From the NCBI GenBank assembly GCA_015501585.1, contig JADNRY010000142.1:1-64000 (forward strand): DNA of 64,000 nt. Reading direction: 5' to 3'. The position numbers and the translations under genes were made by a program. This document shows positions 45,483 through 56,735 of the stretch, in pieces (position 1 is the first letter of the stretch; the number at the start of each line of letters is the position of its first letter). This DNA is from Rhodocollybia butyracea (taxonomy: Eukaryota > Basidiomycota > Agaricomycetes > Agaricales > Omphalotaceae). The notes under the pieces were generated by a model. That model was not told the origin of the DNA, did no database searches, and saw nothing but the letters and a program-made list of their open reading frames with translations.

Positions 45483-48400
45483 ATGTCTTCAGAGAGCATG
45501 CTCTTTGAATCTACCGACGGTACTCAGCTCCAAACTGGGAGCTCTTTCTTCTACAACTCCACTCTCAACTCTTCAATTACCTTTCCAATGTCCAAAACAA
45601 CTGACTCCTCTGTTTCTGGCTCCCAACTCCAATTTGAGACTACACCTAGCTCTCCTGCGAGTAAACGACGTCGAATAGGCTCTGGGCCATCAAACCTTAC
45701 TGCTGAATCCTCCCTGTCTTTCAATGATGAAGGGCCCGGTGACTCAATCCAAACGGAGGTGTCCCCATCTCTGAGCGCAGGTGACATTGTCTCCTTGCAG
45801 AGTGAATTAGATCATGAGGAAGATAACCTTGATCTCGAAACTCACGCTAACCGACTTGCTATGCAAAGGGCAATGCAGGCTGCAAATTTGAAGAAGGACA
45901 ACTACACTCGGCATGTTCTAAAATACATGTCCTGGACTGATGTTGAAGGCAAACATCGTGCTCTTGAAAATCCAACACGGAGATTCAAACTCACTGCAGA
46001 GCCTATCACTGTGGCCAAGGTTGCTCTTTTCCTAGAATATGAAACCAAGCGTGCAAAGGTCAGTTTTTTTGGCTGTAGATTCAATATGATACTCATAAAT
46101 GAACAGGCTAACAGCGGCACTGGTACTGTTGGTGCTGAATCCGTTAGCCAGACCATCAGTGCACTTGAAAACCATCGTGTCAACCATCAACATGAGAAGG
46201 TCTACCGGGACTGTCTTGAGTCTCAGAAGCCTCTTCGAAGTGATCGTCGGGTTACGACTTTTGAGAAATTTGCTCATCGCAATGAGCATCTTTGGGCCAG
46301 CAACGGAGAAAAGATGAAGACACAAGGACCAGTGTCCGGTACGTTCTAATTGATTTCTCAGTTAGTTTCTCCTTGTGCTTATTTTGCATTTTCAGCGAGC
46401 TACACACCGGCACAATTGAAACAACTCTCGGTTTCAGCTCTTCAGCCAGCACGCAAAACCCGCATTTCTACTGCCAAGAGTCTTCGAGATCGTGCTATCA
46501 TTCTATTATGTTCGACAATGGCTTTTCGGGGGGATTCCGTTCGTGGGCTAGAAATCTCTGACCTAGGGGTAGAAGATTTGCCCATGCCTGCTATAGCACC
46601 GGGTGTGACCGTAAAGGTGTGTTTCAATGAACAAAACTCTATCTTTATTTTATTTAGCTTTTTCTAGACTCTGATTGCCTTTTGTGATAACGGAAAGCAC
46701 AACAAAGAGGGTCGCATAGAAAAGCATGCGGCTTTTCGACATCTACATCCAGAAATGTGCGCCATCGGGGCTCTCGCGTTCTATTTCTTCAGCGAATATC
46801 ACATCTTGGGCAAATCTCCACCAAACTTTGCCCCCGATTTTGATGACCCAGATGCTTCTGAGCTTGGTCGGCGGGATTAATGGAAACATCTTCTTTTCCC
46901 TGGCAGCAAGGGCCCAACAGCTGAGATGTCATACAATAGTATGTTACTTTTACAAATTCATTAGAACATTTCTAACACCTCTTAAGATCATCGGCTTCGT
47001 ACTAACGCATTGTACCATTCCAATAATATCCATATCTCGTCTGTAACCCATGGTGGCCGTCATTATGTTCCGAAAACTGCAGGTGATAATCGCGCTTCTC
47101 TGGAAGGCCGAAAAGCACTAGGAAAGTGGAAAGAGGGGCGCGGGGCATTCGAGAATGCTTATGATGATCAAGTTCCTATTGACGCTATGCTGGGTGTAGC
47201 TATGTTTGATGCGCAACGCCCAGACAGCTACACATGCTCACGGAACTGTCTCCAGCCTCCACCGGAACTACTGGAGGCGTTGTTCCCCTGGGTGGAGGAC
47301 AAGATGAAGGTTTTCGAAAATCGGCGCAAAGATTTTGGAAAGCGGGCTGAGGACTACTCTCTCGACCAGTTTCTCAATCTTCTAGTCTATCTCCGCTCAG
47401 TTCTTCTTCAAGACGCAGCTCTCATATTTGCTGAATTTCCAGCATGTCATGTCTTCACATTTGCACCTTTTAATTCCTCAGTATTTCAAGACTGGGCACA
47501 AAACTCCCGGGCAATTGTCGATTCTGCCGAGGCTGAAGCTCGCGAGGCATTTAAAAATATTCCAACTAATCTTATCTCTTCTCTCCGTGGCATCCTTGTC
47601 ACAGAGAGAATTGAGTCTGAACGCCGACACCAATCTCTTCATCAGGAACTTCTTTCAGCTGTCTCTCTGAATGTACTACCAGCTACCAAGAACAAATCTC
47701 GGAAACGGAAACGCAAGATAAGCAGTACGTTATTCATCTGTTATTTCTTTATTTCTTATTCATTTCACTATTTAGCTACAGAGCCTTTGGCAGCAAATAT
47801 TAACACTTCAAATACTCACTCTTCAGTTTACCCTCCACTACCTAGTATACAAGTGCCAGTTCAACCTCCAGTTTGTGAATCCGAAACTCTACCTTCGACT
47901 GTACTGAAATCGACAAACACGATATCTCCACCTTCATCCGATTCTCTTGGGCTCATTTCATCAACTGTGGGTTCAATTACCACTACTATCCCCTCCACCA
48001 TACTCAATCCTGGAATAACCGCCCCAACTGCAGCCCCGCCGATGTATTCCGAGGAGCAAGCATCTGTGGATATGCTCAGGCAGAGGTACAGTGAGGTGAA
48101 GTATACGAAGCATGAGCTTTGGGAATGGGACCGGGAACGCAAGGAGCACCTACCATCTTACCAGTACCAGAAGCCTTCGACACTTTGTGCATACTGGGAG
48201 GAGTTAACTGTAGGCTTGAATGGATATATTTCAGTCCAGGAGCTCAATAATCGCTGGGAGGCTCAATGGCGGCGCAATATCAGCGGTTTGAAAACAGAAA
48301 AGTGCCGCTATGATCGAGTAGAAGAGCTAATCCAAAAGCTACGGTCGCGTGATAACTGGACAATGGACTTGGTTTGGCGTTTCCTTGATGCCCGTTTTCC

Positions 48401-48518
48401 TATCCCTACAAAAGACGTTCCGCATTTGAGAACAGCGAGAAGCTTTATTACTTATATTCAAAAGAAGGATGGTTCTGGAATGAACGAAGTACTTACTGCA
48501 GCCAATTCTTACTGTTAA
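45483..48518 (+). pseudogene. Crypton-type tyrosine recombinase (Ndc10-like plus GCR1_C) with one internal stop
   Basis: Exons 45483-46058, 46107-46338, 46396-46616, 46668-46938, 46987-47724 and 47776-48518 join in frame. Conserved parts: N-terminal helical region (KDNYTRHVLKYMSWTD), box-I Arg in TMAFRGDSVRGLEISDL, HxxR in SSVTHGGRHYVPKTAG, and the catalytic-Tyr region GAFENAYDDQVPIDAMLGVA, then LQPPPELLEALFPWVEDK. The end (YWEELTVGLNGYISVQELNN, WRRNI) looks like the GCR1_C DNA-binding domain. Cryptons move via such recombinases without terminal inverted repeats. A TAA at 46878-46880 replaces one residue in an otherwise conserved stretch (GRRD stop WKHLLFPGSKGPT), so this copy looks recently inactivated. 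Intron 46059-46106 is a multiple of three and could be retained. Confidence 0.78.
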
Positions 48519-48869
48519 TTGTTACCATGTATTTTCATTCTCTTATTTACATTATACAAGGTGGCGAGGTAACTTAATCAGATGGAGGTGAAGCAATTAT
48601 CACAGCGGCACCTGGCAAAGGCAATAAACGCTGAGCAGGCTGAGGAGACTGCGGCATCTCTGCTATTAGAGATAGGGACAGCGTTTTCTATTCAGATTCA
48701 AAGGGCAGGTACAAACACTGATGTAGATGTAGTTGTAGATGATATTATGGATGTAGAAGAGTAGAAAGAGTTTATTGTCGAGTTTGAATGGAGGAGGGAC
48801 CAGGGCCCGTTTGAGAGTTTTGAACAGGAGATGGTCTAAGACGAGTCGGATAGATAGATTAGCAGAGAT
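48519..48869. other. Spacer with a 60-codon frame
   Basis: A plus-strand frame at 48582-48764 (MEVKQLSQRHLAKAINAEQA, acidic end) directly follows the recombinase. It may be chance or a leftover of the element. Confidence 0.35.
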
Positions 48870-49738
48870 CCAGGTTTCACATCATCAAAATACTCACGTC
48901 TGGTATACGAATGTCAAGGAACAACCACCCCGCTACCCAACGGCGTGTCTAACTTTGAACGAATTCCATGATTACATAGTTGTGGATCTGCACAAAGTAG
49001 ATATCAGTATGAAGGAACAGCAGGGAAGACTTGACGCGTACCAAATGGGATTTTATCATGTCTACGGCCTCAAACATGGACAATGATTTACTGAGCATCA
49101 ACACGTACTGTCTATGAAAGGTATTGGTAAAAAAAAATCGCAGATGGATGAGACCAGAGACTTGAGAGCTCACCTGCATTGCTCCGGTGTTTCCATACTC
49201 TTACTGTTCATCTTTCCTATGAACACTACCTCACCACCAGATGCGACCATTTCAACTTGAAACCTGTACAAATAGTTCAGATGCAATTCAGCATTCATAG
49301 GCTTCATTAGATATGGCATATGTACCGTGGATGAGCCTTGTAGCTTTGTCTCACCCAAACGAGCGATATCTTTGACGCTATTGTAGAATGGTGGATTGCA
49401 CATTGTAAAGCCAAACCTGTCAAGGTATCAGCAAATCACGGAAGAATATAGGATCGGGGCCAGATAGACTGACATTTCATCTTGATTTAGGAACAAAGAA
49501 GAAGAATTGACGAGTGATCGTTTGACTGAACAAGCTGAGTACGCTTGTCGAGGTTGTTGGTTGAGAAGTTCTGACCAGAGACAGCTGTGATGGCTTCAGC
49601 ATATGAGTTAATAGAGGGTGTATTGCCAACGAAGCCAAGGCTACACCCATGGGGATGAGCATAACCCTGGCCTTGCTGGAGGTCCCCAAAGGTGAAGAAG
49701 AGATCAACGCGTGGCAAAGCGCCCAAATTAGCGCCCAT
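48870..49738 (-). pseudogene. METTL16-like RNA m6A methyltransferase fragment
   Basis: Minus-strand exons are recognisable in order: STNNLDKRTQLVQSNDHSSIL (end of the Rossmann DID/NV region), FTMCNPPFYNSVKDIARLGE with the catalytic NPPF motif, MVASGGEVVFIGKMNSKSM, MLSKSLSMFEAVDMIKSHL, and NYVIMEFVQS-stop-TRRW. In intact METTL16 the last motif reads FVQGQTRRW, so a Gln codon has become TAG. There is also a one-base frame change just before the NPPF exon, the usual CTGADVEM stretch is disrupted, and the N-terminus is missing. METTL16 methylates U6 snRNA and structured mRNAs. This copy cannot encode an active enzyme; the functional gene is presumably elsewhere. Confidence 0.85.
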
Positions 49739-49971
49739 ACCGCGGCGATCCGGTTCTCACAAAGCAGTAAGATCAGAAACTGGTACATAGTTCATGTACA
49801 GTTTCTGGTATTTACTATCTACCCACTAAAGTATGTATTCTTGTATATCAAAACCCATTCTATCTTATTTTTGTCACAGTAAATCAATCTTGTTGTCCCT
49901 CGGAACTTAGGGGCTTAGCACCTTCAAGTCTTTTCAACTCCTTCATCTATTAAAAAGACTGCATTTTTACA
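49739..49971. other. Short spacer, promoter of the XPG-family gene
   Basis: No feature beyond AT-rich, promoter-like sequence. Confidence 0.4.
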
Positions 49972-51904
49972 ATGGGTATAACAGGCCTTTGGTCTGTGAG
50001 TACCTATTCTATTCTCGCTGTAGACACTACTAAATTTTGTGTAGATCTTGAAAGACGTACCAGAACAGGTAGAATTTACTGAATATGCTCTGATCCATGG
50101 GTTTCTCCCAAAAATCGGAGGGACCAGGGCATTTCACCTTGGGATTGATGCAAGGTAAGGTTGTCTGTATTATCTAACAGACGCTAAGAGCAAATAGTGT
50201 CTTGCTGGATGGTTACAGTGCTGCAGGGATTACTTATGGGCGGTTTCAACATCATGCCTCCAGCAACTGTGCACTTACACAGTTGATTACCTTTCTGTGC
50301 CAACTCTCCTCTGCACCAACAGACTGTACCTTTGTCTATGATGGCAACGACCGTCCAGCATACAAACGAGGGATTCAAGTTGTTAAGCGGGAGCCTTTCC
50401 TCTATCGAATTTCAAAGATTATTATTGAAGCTTTTGGCTTTCGAGTTCATATGGTAATGGTATACCCTTACTTCTACTCAATTCTCCTATTCTCACATTG
50501 AAGCTCAGGCCAAGGGTGACGCTGAAGCAGAGCTTACACTCATGAATCAATCAGGAGTGTTTGAAGCTATTCTCACAAAGGATAGTGACGTGTTTCCTCT
50601 GGGCGCACAGTGTGTCCTCCGTGTTGTCCCGTAAGCTCATATTACTGGATAAATCATCATTGTTTGAGGCTAATTATATCACAGTAATAAAAGTACCAAC
50701 ACCAAGCTTATTGTCGACGTTTACTATGCGAGTAAAATTGAACAGATGCTGCATCTTAATACAGGCGGACTGGTCTTGTATTCACTTTTAGTTGGGAACG
50801 ATATTGACAAGAATGGAGTCAATAACTTCGGTACTGTTACCGCACTTGCAATTGCGCAGTGTGGGTTTGGTGACACACTCATTGCTGACTGGAAGGCAAT
50901 ACGCAGCTCATGTATGGATCAACACAGGTATTTCAGGGACCTTAAGCAGAAAATCGGCAAAGAGCTCAGATGTAATGCTCACCATCGACTGCAGAGTTGT
51001 AAACCCGCGCTTGCCAAAATACTGATAAATTCCAATTTTCCTTTGGAGATTGCTTGGAAGTGGTTCCTTGCACCTCCAACTGCTTGGTCTGACTCGGCCG
51101 ACATTCCAAATACTTTGTCTTGGGTTCCTCAAAGCCACGACATCCCGGCGATTGCCCAATTTTGTATCAGCCATGTTGGCTGGTCACCGGAAACAACTCT
51201 GGAGCGATGTCATCAGAAAGTCTGGCGCAGCGTAATTATTAGGATACTTTGCTCCGTATGTCTATTTCTTCTTTCCCCTTCATATTGCTATGGCCAACAC
51301 TGCTAGTAGAAATATCGAGTCTATGATGAAGCTACAGGTGCTCTCCATGCACTTCTGCCGCAACAGAATTTTCTCCAGGACAAACAGAGCCAACCCTGTG
51401 CTCGTACTAGCTGCATTACAATCAAGGGATGTAATCCACCAACATTGGCTGCTAAATGTCTGGGCGATGTTGTCCGAATCACTTTCGATATCTCTGAGCT
51501 CATCAAATTAACATTGCTTCAAGTTCCCTATTCAGAAGGGCTGAGCAAACAGCTCAATGTATTTCTACCATTTGTAATCATCGCTGTGGGTACCAATCAA
51601 CAACATCTCCTCACCGACTTCATTTGTATGGTGTTCCTTGCGAGTCTCTCATTGGCTTAGCTGCTTACAATATTACATAGTGAAAACCCCATCCATGCTA
51701 GCACCAGTGGCTCAGTCAGCTCAAGCTCAGCAAGCTACGAGATCCGGGAACATTAATAGTGTCCAAAACTCCGAGGATGAAATTGAGGTTGGTGAAATTA
51801 GGCCTATTCACAAGCTTGATGGCAGTATATCTGAGGATGAAGTGGAAATAAGTGAAGTGAGGCGCATAAGCAGAGCTGCATCCAATCAATCTTGCGGGGC
51901 CTGA
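49972..51904 (+). CDS. XPG/FEN1-family structure-specific nuclease (PIN-like)
   Basis: Exons 49972-49995, 50045-50154, 50198-50453, 50509-50630, 50685-51255 and from 51310 join in frame. The N-terminal XPG-N domain begins MGITGLWSILKD, with acidic site HLGIDAS and FVYDGNDRPAYKRG. The XPG-I domain AKGDAEAELTLMNQSGVFEA, then ILTKDSDVFPLGAQ, keeps the E-A-E and D-S-D metal ligands. LLVGNDI and the helix-hairpin-helix region follow, with GEN1/Yen1-like length. Such nucleases cut flaps and junctions. Mushroom genomes carry expanded families of these PIN-like proteins of unknown role, so orthology to GEN1 is not claimed. At 51256 the second of two tandem AGs must be used to avoid a stop. The last exon(s), near 51530-51904, ending in an acidic tail (SISEDEVEISEVRRISR), are uncertain. 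Confidence 0.78.
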
Positions 51905-52035
51905 CATTGAAGGTCTTTCTAATGATTGCTGAGCTGTGTCGGAAGGAAGGGAAATGTTTTTAGGCAGGAGATAAAATAATAACATTTTGTCAATTCTGTT
52001 ACTTATGGAAAATACTAGCATGATTGCATAACATG

Positions 52036-53534
52036 TTACTTCTGAGCCACTCGACAGAGTCGACGTTGCTCAGGTTTTGAGCCAGGGACGGGATGCTCAA
52101 TTTCCCACCCAACCAAAAATTCCATGAGTGTTGCCGCACCTTTGCGGTCACTTGAAACCATGTCCACAACTTTCTTTGCTTCATCTTCAGCAGTGCGAAG
52201 AGATGTTGGGCCAAGTCTGAGTGCCTGAGCGACGGCATTTTTGGTAATCCTGGTGTGCTGCGTTATTGGAGTGAGCTCTGGTTATCAGATAAGGAAATTT
52301 GACAAACAGTCAATGAACACTTCTTGCCTACATATGCCGCCGAGAACTTTGCAGCGAAATCCCAGTGAGCAGCGACTCTGTTAAATGTAAGCCGATGGCT
52401 GCGAGCAGCCACAAATCCGGGATATCCTGGAAGAAGAGAAGCCTCCCGTTGCAGTTGGGCCACCATTCCTCCCTCATTCAAAGCACAATCAACAACCGCG
52501 GAAGCTTGCGGGAGTTGAGCTACAGCAAGATCCTTCCCCGTTAGTTTGATATTCCTGTGCATTCCGCCTTCGCTGGAAGGTTCATTAAGTGATGTCGGCG
52601 CAGTTCCTACATCACTGAGATGATTAGGAAGCTAGAGAAGTATTAGCATGAGAATATCCATCAACACTGTTTCAGATACCGGAGTGACAACAACTTTCAA
52701 TCCACCTTTAGGAATAACAAGATTTTGAAGCCCTGCATTAGCATAGCGAAAATCTCCCTTCATGAGGGGTGTGGTGTACTCTGGGTCATCAGGATCACAC
52801 AAGGCAAGTTCACCCTCGCCTGCATTGAGCGTGAATTCTGATTCAAAGCTAACACGGAAGGGATAGACATACCTTCAAACGCAGCATAGGTGAGTTGGAT
52901 CTGATCATAAATATTGTACCAACGGACACAGACATCTTTCGAATCGCTGTCAACGTTGATACGAGGGACGGTGACCGTCTGGCTACGACGTCTCGGTTCA
53001 CTACCCCGCTTGTCGTCAATATAAAGCTTGACTGGCTGTTTACACACATAAAAGTAACAATTAGTATAGTTACAGGGTATAGGAAATCGAAGGAATACTT
53101 GCAACTGTGATAGTGGGTTCAGATGGCTATGCAAACAACACCATTTAGATCCAGTACTGGCATAAGATGAATCAAAGAAAAGGCTTACTTTAGGCTTCAG
53201 CTCACTTGCAGGCACGTTCTTGATCAAATCCTCACAGACCTTCTTTGAATAGGATGCAGGCACCATGCCGAAGGTGGGAAGGTATGTTTTTGTATATGGA
53301 AGAGGCTTTCGAGTCTGGAAACCGTAATTCGGGTTAAGCAAAACACGTTCGATATCTTTAACTTTCATGCTTGGCGTGAAAGCTTGTTCGGAGCTGGGCC
53401 AATGCTCAATCTGTTCTTGCACGAGTTCGACAAGTTGTTGTTTTTTAAGTTTTCTGTTCGTGGCTCAAACTTTGAGTTTACTTGACAGAATTCCGTACTT
53501 ACCTGAAGTCAGCCTTGACGAAGTGTCGGGACAT
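52036..53534 (-). CDS. Unknown spliced protein next to the XPG-family gene
   Basis: ATG 53534 starts MSRHFVKADFR, whose donor (GTAAGT) joins to KLKKQQLVELVQEQIEHWPS and on through NPNYGFQTRKPLPYTKTYLP, a basic segment (KLYIDDKRGSEPRRRSQTVT), CVRWYNIYDQIQLTYAAFEG, a central block (KLTGKDLAVAQLPQASAVVD), and an end resembling a helical DNA-binding region (NAVAQALRLGPTSLRTAEDE) before TAA at 52036. At least six introns are needed and the exon edges around 52600-53140 are uncertain. I recognise no family. Lying in a TE-rich block and converging with the XPG-like gene, it may be an accessory gene. Confidence 0.55.
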
Positions 53535-54378
53535 TGTACTTAGAGACGAGGAATGTCAATGAGTGTTAAGCGTAAGAATGGAAGCGCGATGTTTCAGACC
53601 AGCCACTTGTTAATTGTCTCATGGAACCTCAAACGAAGCTTCAAAATCTTCGAAATCCTCAGTTTGATGCAAGTAGTTATTCATTTATTATTTCAGGCAA
53701 GAAAAATACTCAGATATGTATGTTTTACTATCCGGGAGGGACTGCTAAGGAGAAGTTGAATGATTAATGAGAACTGAAGGGGAAACAAACGGAACCCGCT
53801 GGAATACACGGCAGGACCGAACGGGAGACGCGATTGAGCATGGGCGGCCCAACAACAATTGAGGGCGTGACAGACATTGATCGAGGCGCTTGCTCAGCCT
53901 AATTAGGTTGACCGGCTCGATCGAGCCAAGACAATTGGAGACGATTGGAGACAATCGAGCGTGCAAAGCCTGGAAAAGGAAGCGGCGCTAGGCCCAGGTA
54001 ACCAGACCCGGTCTGAGTCAGCGAGTTTGGCGGGAGTTACCTCACGTGAGGCTGGTCACCGCGATCATTTTCATTGTGCGCGTGGGCACTGAAACCCCCG
54101 CTATACATCTCAGGTTCCGCCGCCGATGACTTTGCGTCTTATCTTTCTGCAATATTGTCAAGTTCACCAAGGATTGCAAGAAGGATTGTTTGCACTGTCA
54201 CTTCTTTCTATCGGATAATTCAAGTTGTCCTCTGATGCCTTGACGGGTTTGCCTCAAGTCGACTTGCTTTTGTCTCGTCCCTCCGAGAAGGTCATCAGAC
54301 TGGAGCAAACATAATCATCGTGAAGGTATAGAAGAAAAAATTTACGCGGTGATTGATCACAGCATATGCTAGAGGTAT
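53535..54378. other. Intergenic, no supported gene
   Basis: It contains short direct repeats such as GACGATTGGAGACAATCGAG near 53930-53960. No coding exon was supported. Confidence 0.4.
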
Positions 54379-55280
54379 CATATGGAAAGCAAGAAGAGCC
54401 TGCTCCCTCGGATCATGATTTTTGACGTTGCCGAACTGATGGAGCCGAATCGGGACACGGACCTCGGGCACTCGCTACAATTATGTAAATCTAATACTAT
54501 TTATTCATTGGCGCTGTTCTCGTTGCGCTATTTGACAAACAAGAAGTAGCTTATCACAATTATCATGCAATCCTGTATCATTACAAACACATGCTCGCCG
54601 GATATCACGCGTTGCGCGTCAATCTTGATGGCTTAAAGCTCGCCACCTAGTAGCCCCGTTTCAAGCTTTGAGGAAACCATGGCTGGAACCCTCTGTTACG
54701 TGTTACACAAGCATACAATGGGAAATAGAAAGTACTACAGATCCTCGGATTCATCAGATCCCTTCAAGTCCATCCAATCCAACTACAGAACTTGTTACAC
54801 TGGTGCTCTGCCAGGAGGTTTCAGGAACAGCTATCAATATTACCTTGTCCAAATACTATCTGCCTCTTGCCCTCTTCAGTGTCCCCATATATAATTTTCA
54901 ATATGTCACTGCCAGACATGCGGGGTAGCGGTAAAATAAGACTTCACAATATTGATACTGTAGCTGAGAGTAGGATCACAGTCACTATCACTCACGGACT
55001 TGTCATTGTCTGAGCATCAGTACGGAGCTCTCCACTTCCTTGAAAGTCAGACAAAAAGGCAACTCCTTGTGTCTTGACATCAACTTGACATATTGCCAGT
55101 GCTGGCAAGCACCGGGCACCCACCATTATTATGTACATCTATTACTATTCATTCATATTCTCGTTTGTCAAGATAATACTAAGGGCATACAATAAGTAAC
55201 CCACTAATCATTCTTGCAAGTTTGTAACTGTGGAAATAGCGAAGTAGCGGCACTATGGACCTGAAAGATAGAGATGCAAA
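54379..55280 (+). repeat. Dispersed repeat, left copy, split by an insertion
   Basis: 54379-54550 and 55200-55280 match, in order, the reverse complement of 56399-56655. The roughly 650 bp between them (54551-55199) are absent from the other copy. The inserted part contains a 73-86 codon frame at 54668-54928 with no domain. Confidence 0.8.
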
Positions 55281-56398
55281 GAACTACCATGCTTCTATCC
55301 AGCTATCTCAAAGCCATCTTTTTTTTGATTTTCTTTAAGATTCAGGTATCGAATTCTGACTCCATGGCTCACTCTTAATACTATATGATCAGTATATGAT
55401 TGCATGCAAGATCAATCCTCCACTGTTGAAGTACTTACTAGCACATATGCACAACCTGGGCTGAACTTTAGGAGCTCTGAGGTGCTCTGCAGCGCTCCAG
55501 TATGGTAGTGAGGACTGCCCTTCAGAATTCCTGGATAATTTTGATATTTGAGGCTTCTAGTGTTGTATAAACTGGGATATCATTTTATTTTCAGTTTGAA
55601 CTTTGTTCAATTTCTATATGTTCAACTTAACTTGAGATGTACACTTGTCAGTTCTTTGTGGGCAGAAACATCCTCATATTGGGTTATTTACAAATTACTT
55701 GACTTTTTCTGCTACCTCTAGGCTGTGAACTTGGTAAGTTAACTACTCAGTAGTACTTACTACATGAGTGTACAACAACTCTTATCAATAAATGTAAGTA
55801 TCTGTGAATGCTAACTCTGTAGATGAAACAAAAGGAGCATGCTGCACAAGTAATCAGGCACTATAAGTAAAGGATAAGAAGAGTATTTGTCAACAGAGAA
55901 CACCTCCCCTTTGGAATCCGGAAACAGATCCGAGAAGCAGGACTCCCAGCACATTATGTTCACACCTCAACATAGGCCACAAAACCTTTACAAACCTCGT
56001 GCCCCGGTACTAGTATGTAGAACAAGTAAGTAAATACCATTGCTCGAAATACAATGCCCCTCAGCACAGGTTTGGCGTAGGTGCAATCAAATAATCTGGG
56101 GATCAAGATACACCATTTGTAAAACTTAGCTTGTATGACTAGCCTAAGGACTCGGAAAGCATTATTATAGCGGTCTGCCGAACGACGTAAATGCGACTCA
56201 AAATTAAGCCGTGAGAATATATTACCCGCTACTTACGAGCTTTTCTTGGTGTCTCACACCAATCCCACACGACAAGACCCTCTTCTTCCCTTTGGTCAGA
56301 ATCAGGGACTCAATCTTCTCTCTGTCTCCTTATCAGTCCATTCGAGCGAAACCCACCCTTCTATGTTACTTTGACTTACCATGTACTATAGGCACCCT
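55281..56398. other. Spacer between inverted repeat copies, no gene
   Basis: It is AT-rich. No reading frame with coding features was seen. Confidence 0.4.
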
Positions 56399-56655
56399 GT
56401 TCTTTGCATCTCTATTTTTCGGGTTCACAGTGCCGCAACTTGGCTATTTCCACGGTTACAAATTTGCGAGAATGATTAGTAGGATTCTTGTTTGTCAAAT
56501 AGCGCAACGAGAACAGCGCCAATGAATAAATTATAAATAGTATTAGATTTACATAATTGTAGCGAGTGCCCGAGATCCGTGTCCCGATTCGGCTCCATCA
56601 GTTCGGCGACGTCAAAAATCATGATCTGAGGGAGCAGGCCCTTCTTGCATTCCAT
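56399..56655 (-). repeat. Dispersed repeat, right copy, inverted
   Basis: It reads as the reverse complement of 54379-54550 joined to 55200-55280, at roughly 85-90% identity by eye (for example GATCATGATTTTTGACGTYG, then CCGAACTGATGGAGCCGAAT). It ends less than 100 bp before the duplicated F-box segment begins. Confidence 0.82.
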
Positions 56656-56735
56656 AGTATCAGACGTGGAGGGACCGGGGCAGACTGGCAGTTACTACGT
56701 GTTTATTGTATCTTGGAAACACTCACCCACTCCCA

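Noticed and set aside
45483..53534. Idea of a Starship-like giant element with a captain recombinase and cargo
   Set aside because: The recombinase is of the Ndc10/GCR1 Crypton type, not the DUF3435 captain type, and no element boundaries are visible.
54668..55013. Three overlapping 70-86 codon plus-strand frames
   Set aside because: No frame is preferred, there is no domain, and they lie in an insertion within a dispersed repeat.
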